Shown piece after piece: positions 63,633 through 64,000 of a stretch of DNA of 64,000 bases. This stretch comes from Paraburkholderia adhaesiva (GTDB lineage Bacteria; Pseudomonadota; Gammaproteobacteria; Burkholderiales; Burkholderiaceae). The DNA lies in the NCBI RefSeq assembly GCF_021390575.1, contig NZ_JAJEJQ010000003.1, positions 124,001 through 188,000 of the forward strand, given 5' to 3'. Every line of letters starts with the position of its first letter. Within the stretch, counting starts at the first letter, position 1. The notes beneath the pieces are model-generated. The model was not told where the DNA came from and did not search any database. It worked only from the letters and a program-made list of their open reading frames with translations. The position numbers were made by a program, and so were the translations under genes.

Positions 63633-64000
63633 ATGGCCCCGCTCATTTCCGTTAGCCGGCTCAGCAAGCGCTTTCCCGGTGTAAGGGCGTTGCACGACGT
63701 CCAGTTCGAACTGATGGCGGGCGAAGTCCATGCGCTGATGGGCGAAAACGGCGCCGGCAAGTCGACGCTCATGAAAATCCTCGCGGGTGTCTATACCCGC
63801 GATTCGGGCGATATCGTCTACGACGGCCAGACCGTCGCTTTCCAGAATCCACGCGAAGCGCAATCTGCCGGCATCGGCATCATTCATCAGGAACTCCAAC
63901 TGATGAATCACCTGAGCGTCGCGCAGAACATGTTCATCGGCCGCGAACCGCGCAAACGCTTCGGCGTGTTTCTCGACGAAGACAAGCTCAACGCGCAGGC
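63633..64000 (+). CDS. Sugar ABC transporter ATP-binding protein (N-terminal part, cut by window edge)
   Basis: 122 residues of the RbsA/XylG/MglA family. [20 protein letters not shown] begins the first nucleotide-binding domain; Walker [10 protein letters not shown] is at 37-45 and the Q-loop HQEL at 85-88. Such proteins carry two ATPase domains and power uptake of ribose, xylose or similar sugars with a permease and a binding protein expected next. No strong ribosome site precedes ATG 63633. Confidence 0.93.
   Translation, partial: MAPLISVSRLSKRFPGVRALHDVQFELMAGEVHALMGENGAGKSTLMKILAGVYTRDSGDIVYDGQTVAFQNPREAQSAGIGIIHQELQLMNHLSVAQNMFIGREPRKRFGVFLDEDKLNAQ

Noticed and set aside
1-64000. CRISPR arrays, rRNA and tRNA genes
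   Set aside because: No regularly spaced direct repeats and no tRNA cloverleaf or rRNA-like stretch noticed when reading both strands.

Overview
This 64 kb window is high-GC chromosomal DNA of a beta-proteobacterium in the Burkholderia/Paraburkholderia/Caballeronia group. Several things point there: strong G/C preference at third codon positions, which also produces very long antisense shadow frames; a single-chain monomeric isocitrate dehydrogenase; an AcnB-type aconitase; DUF4148 and DUF3079 proteins; a Burkholderia-type porin; hopanoid genes; and IS3- and IS66-family transposase genes. The assignment is inferred from gene content, not from a marker gene. I saw no rRNA, tRNA or CRISPR array.

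The left 15.6 kb is an anaerobic nitrate-respiration and nitrosative-stress island. On the minus strand it reads narK1, narK2, narG, narH, narJ, narI, mobB, narX (cut by the window edge). Upstream of it lies the hcr-hcp pair (minus), divergent from nnrS (plus). Nitrate is imported by the two NarK proteins and reduced at the membrane by NarGHI. MobB supplies the molybdenum cofactor for NarG, NarX senses nitrate, and Hcp/Hcr and NnrS deal with the nitric oxide that follows. The hcp-nnrS intergenic region holds a near-perfect FNR/DNR-type box and an NsrR-like palindrome. Two intrinsic terminators lie inside the nar cluster.

From 16.2 to 25.6 kb is a complete tripartite RND efflux operon (mdtA-mdtB-mdtC-outer membrane factor), with overlapping stop and start codons between mdtB/mdtC and mdtC/omf. 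From 25.7 to 35 kb are single metabolic genes: nitroreductase, YjbQ family, dienelactone hydrolase, YfcG-like GST, aldo/keto reductase, Tat-exported serine hydrolase, DUF4148 protein, LysR regulator, a DUF2252 kinase-like protein, and a translationally coupled 41-residue protein plus DUF2784 membrane protein. acnB (35.4-38.0 kb) ends at a strong terminator and is followed by a porin.

From 39.8 to 41.7 kb there is an IS66 orfA remnant and an intact IS150-type IS3-family element. After that come a chemoreceptor, an OsmC protein, YceH, a small Cys protein, a tartrate-type dehydrogenase, free-Met-R-sulfoxide reductase, a LysR/gallate dioxygenase divergent pair, a LysE exporter and an EamA transporter with a His-rich tail. 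A second IS3-family element (52.97-54.18 kb) truncates a conserved hypothetical gene and lacks a target duplication. The right end carries an SRPBCC protein, a DUF3079 protein, a purine nucleoside permease-like lipoprotein, icd, a cupin, hpnI-hpnL (hopanoid head-group modification and transport) and the start of a sugar ABC-transporter ATPase. Upstream of that ATPase is a compact three-way-junction-like fold.

Most of the window is ordinary for the clade. The items most worth a second look are the three-way-junction fold at 63479-63532, an orphan terminator and possible sRNA at 50.85 kb, the palindrome shared by the acnB and icd promoters, the periplasmic insertion in MdtC, and the IS-edge truncation at 54178.
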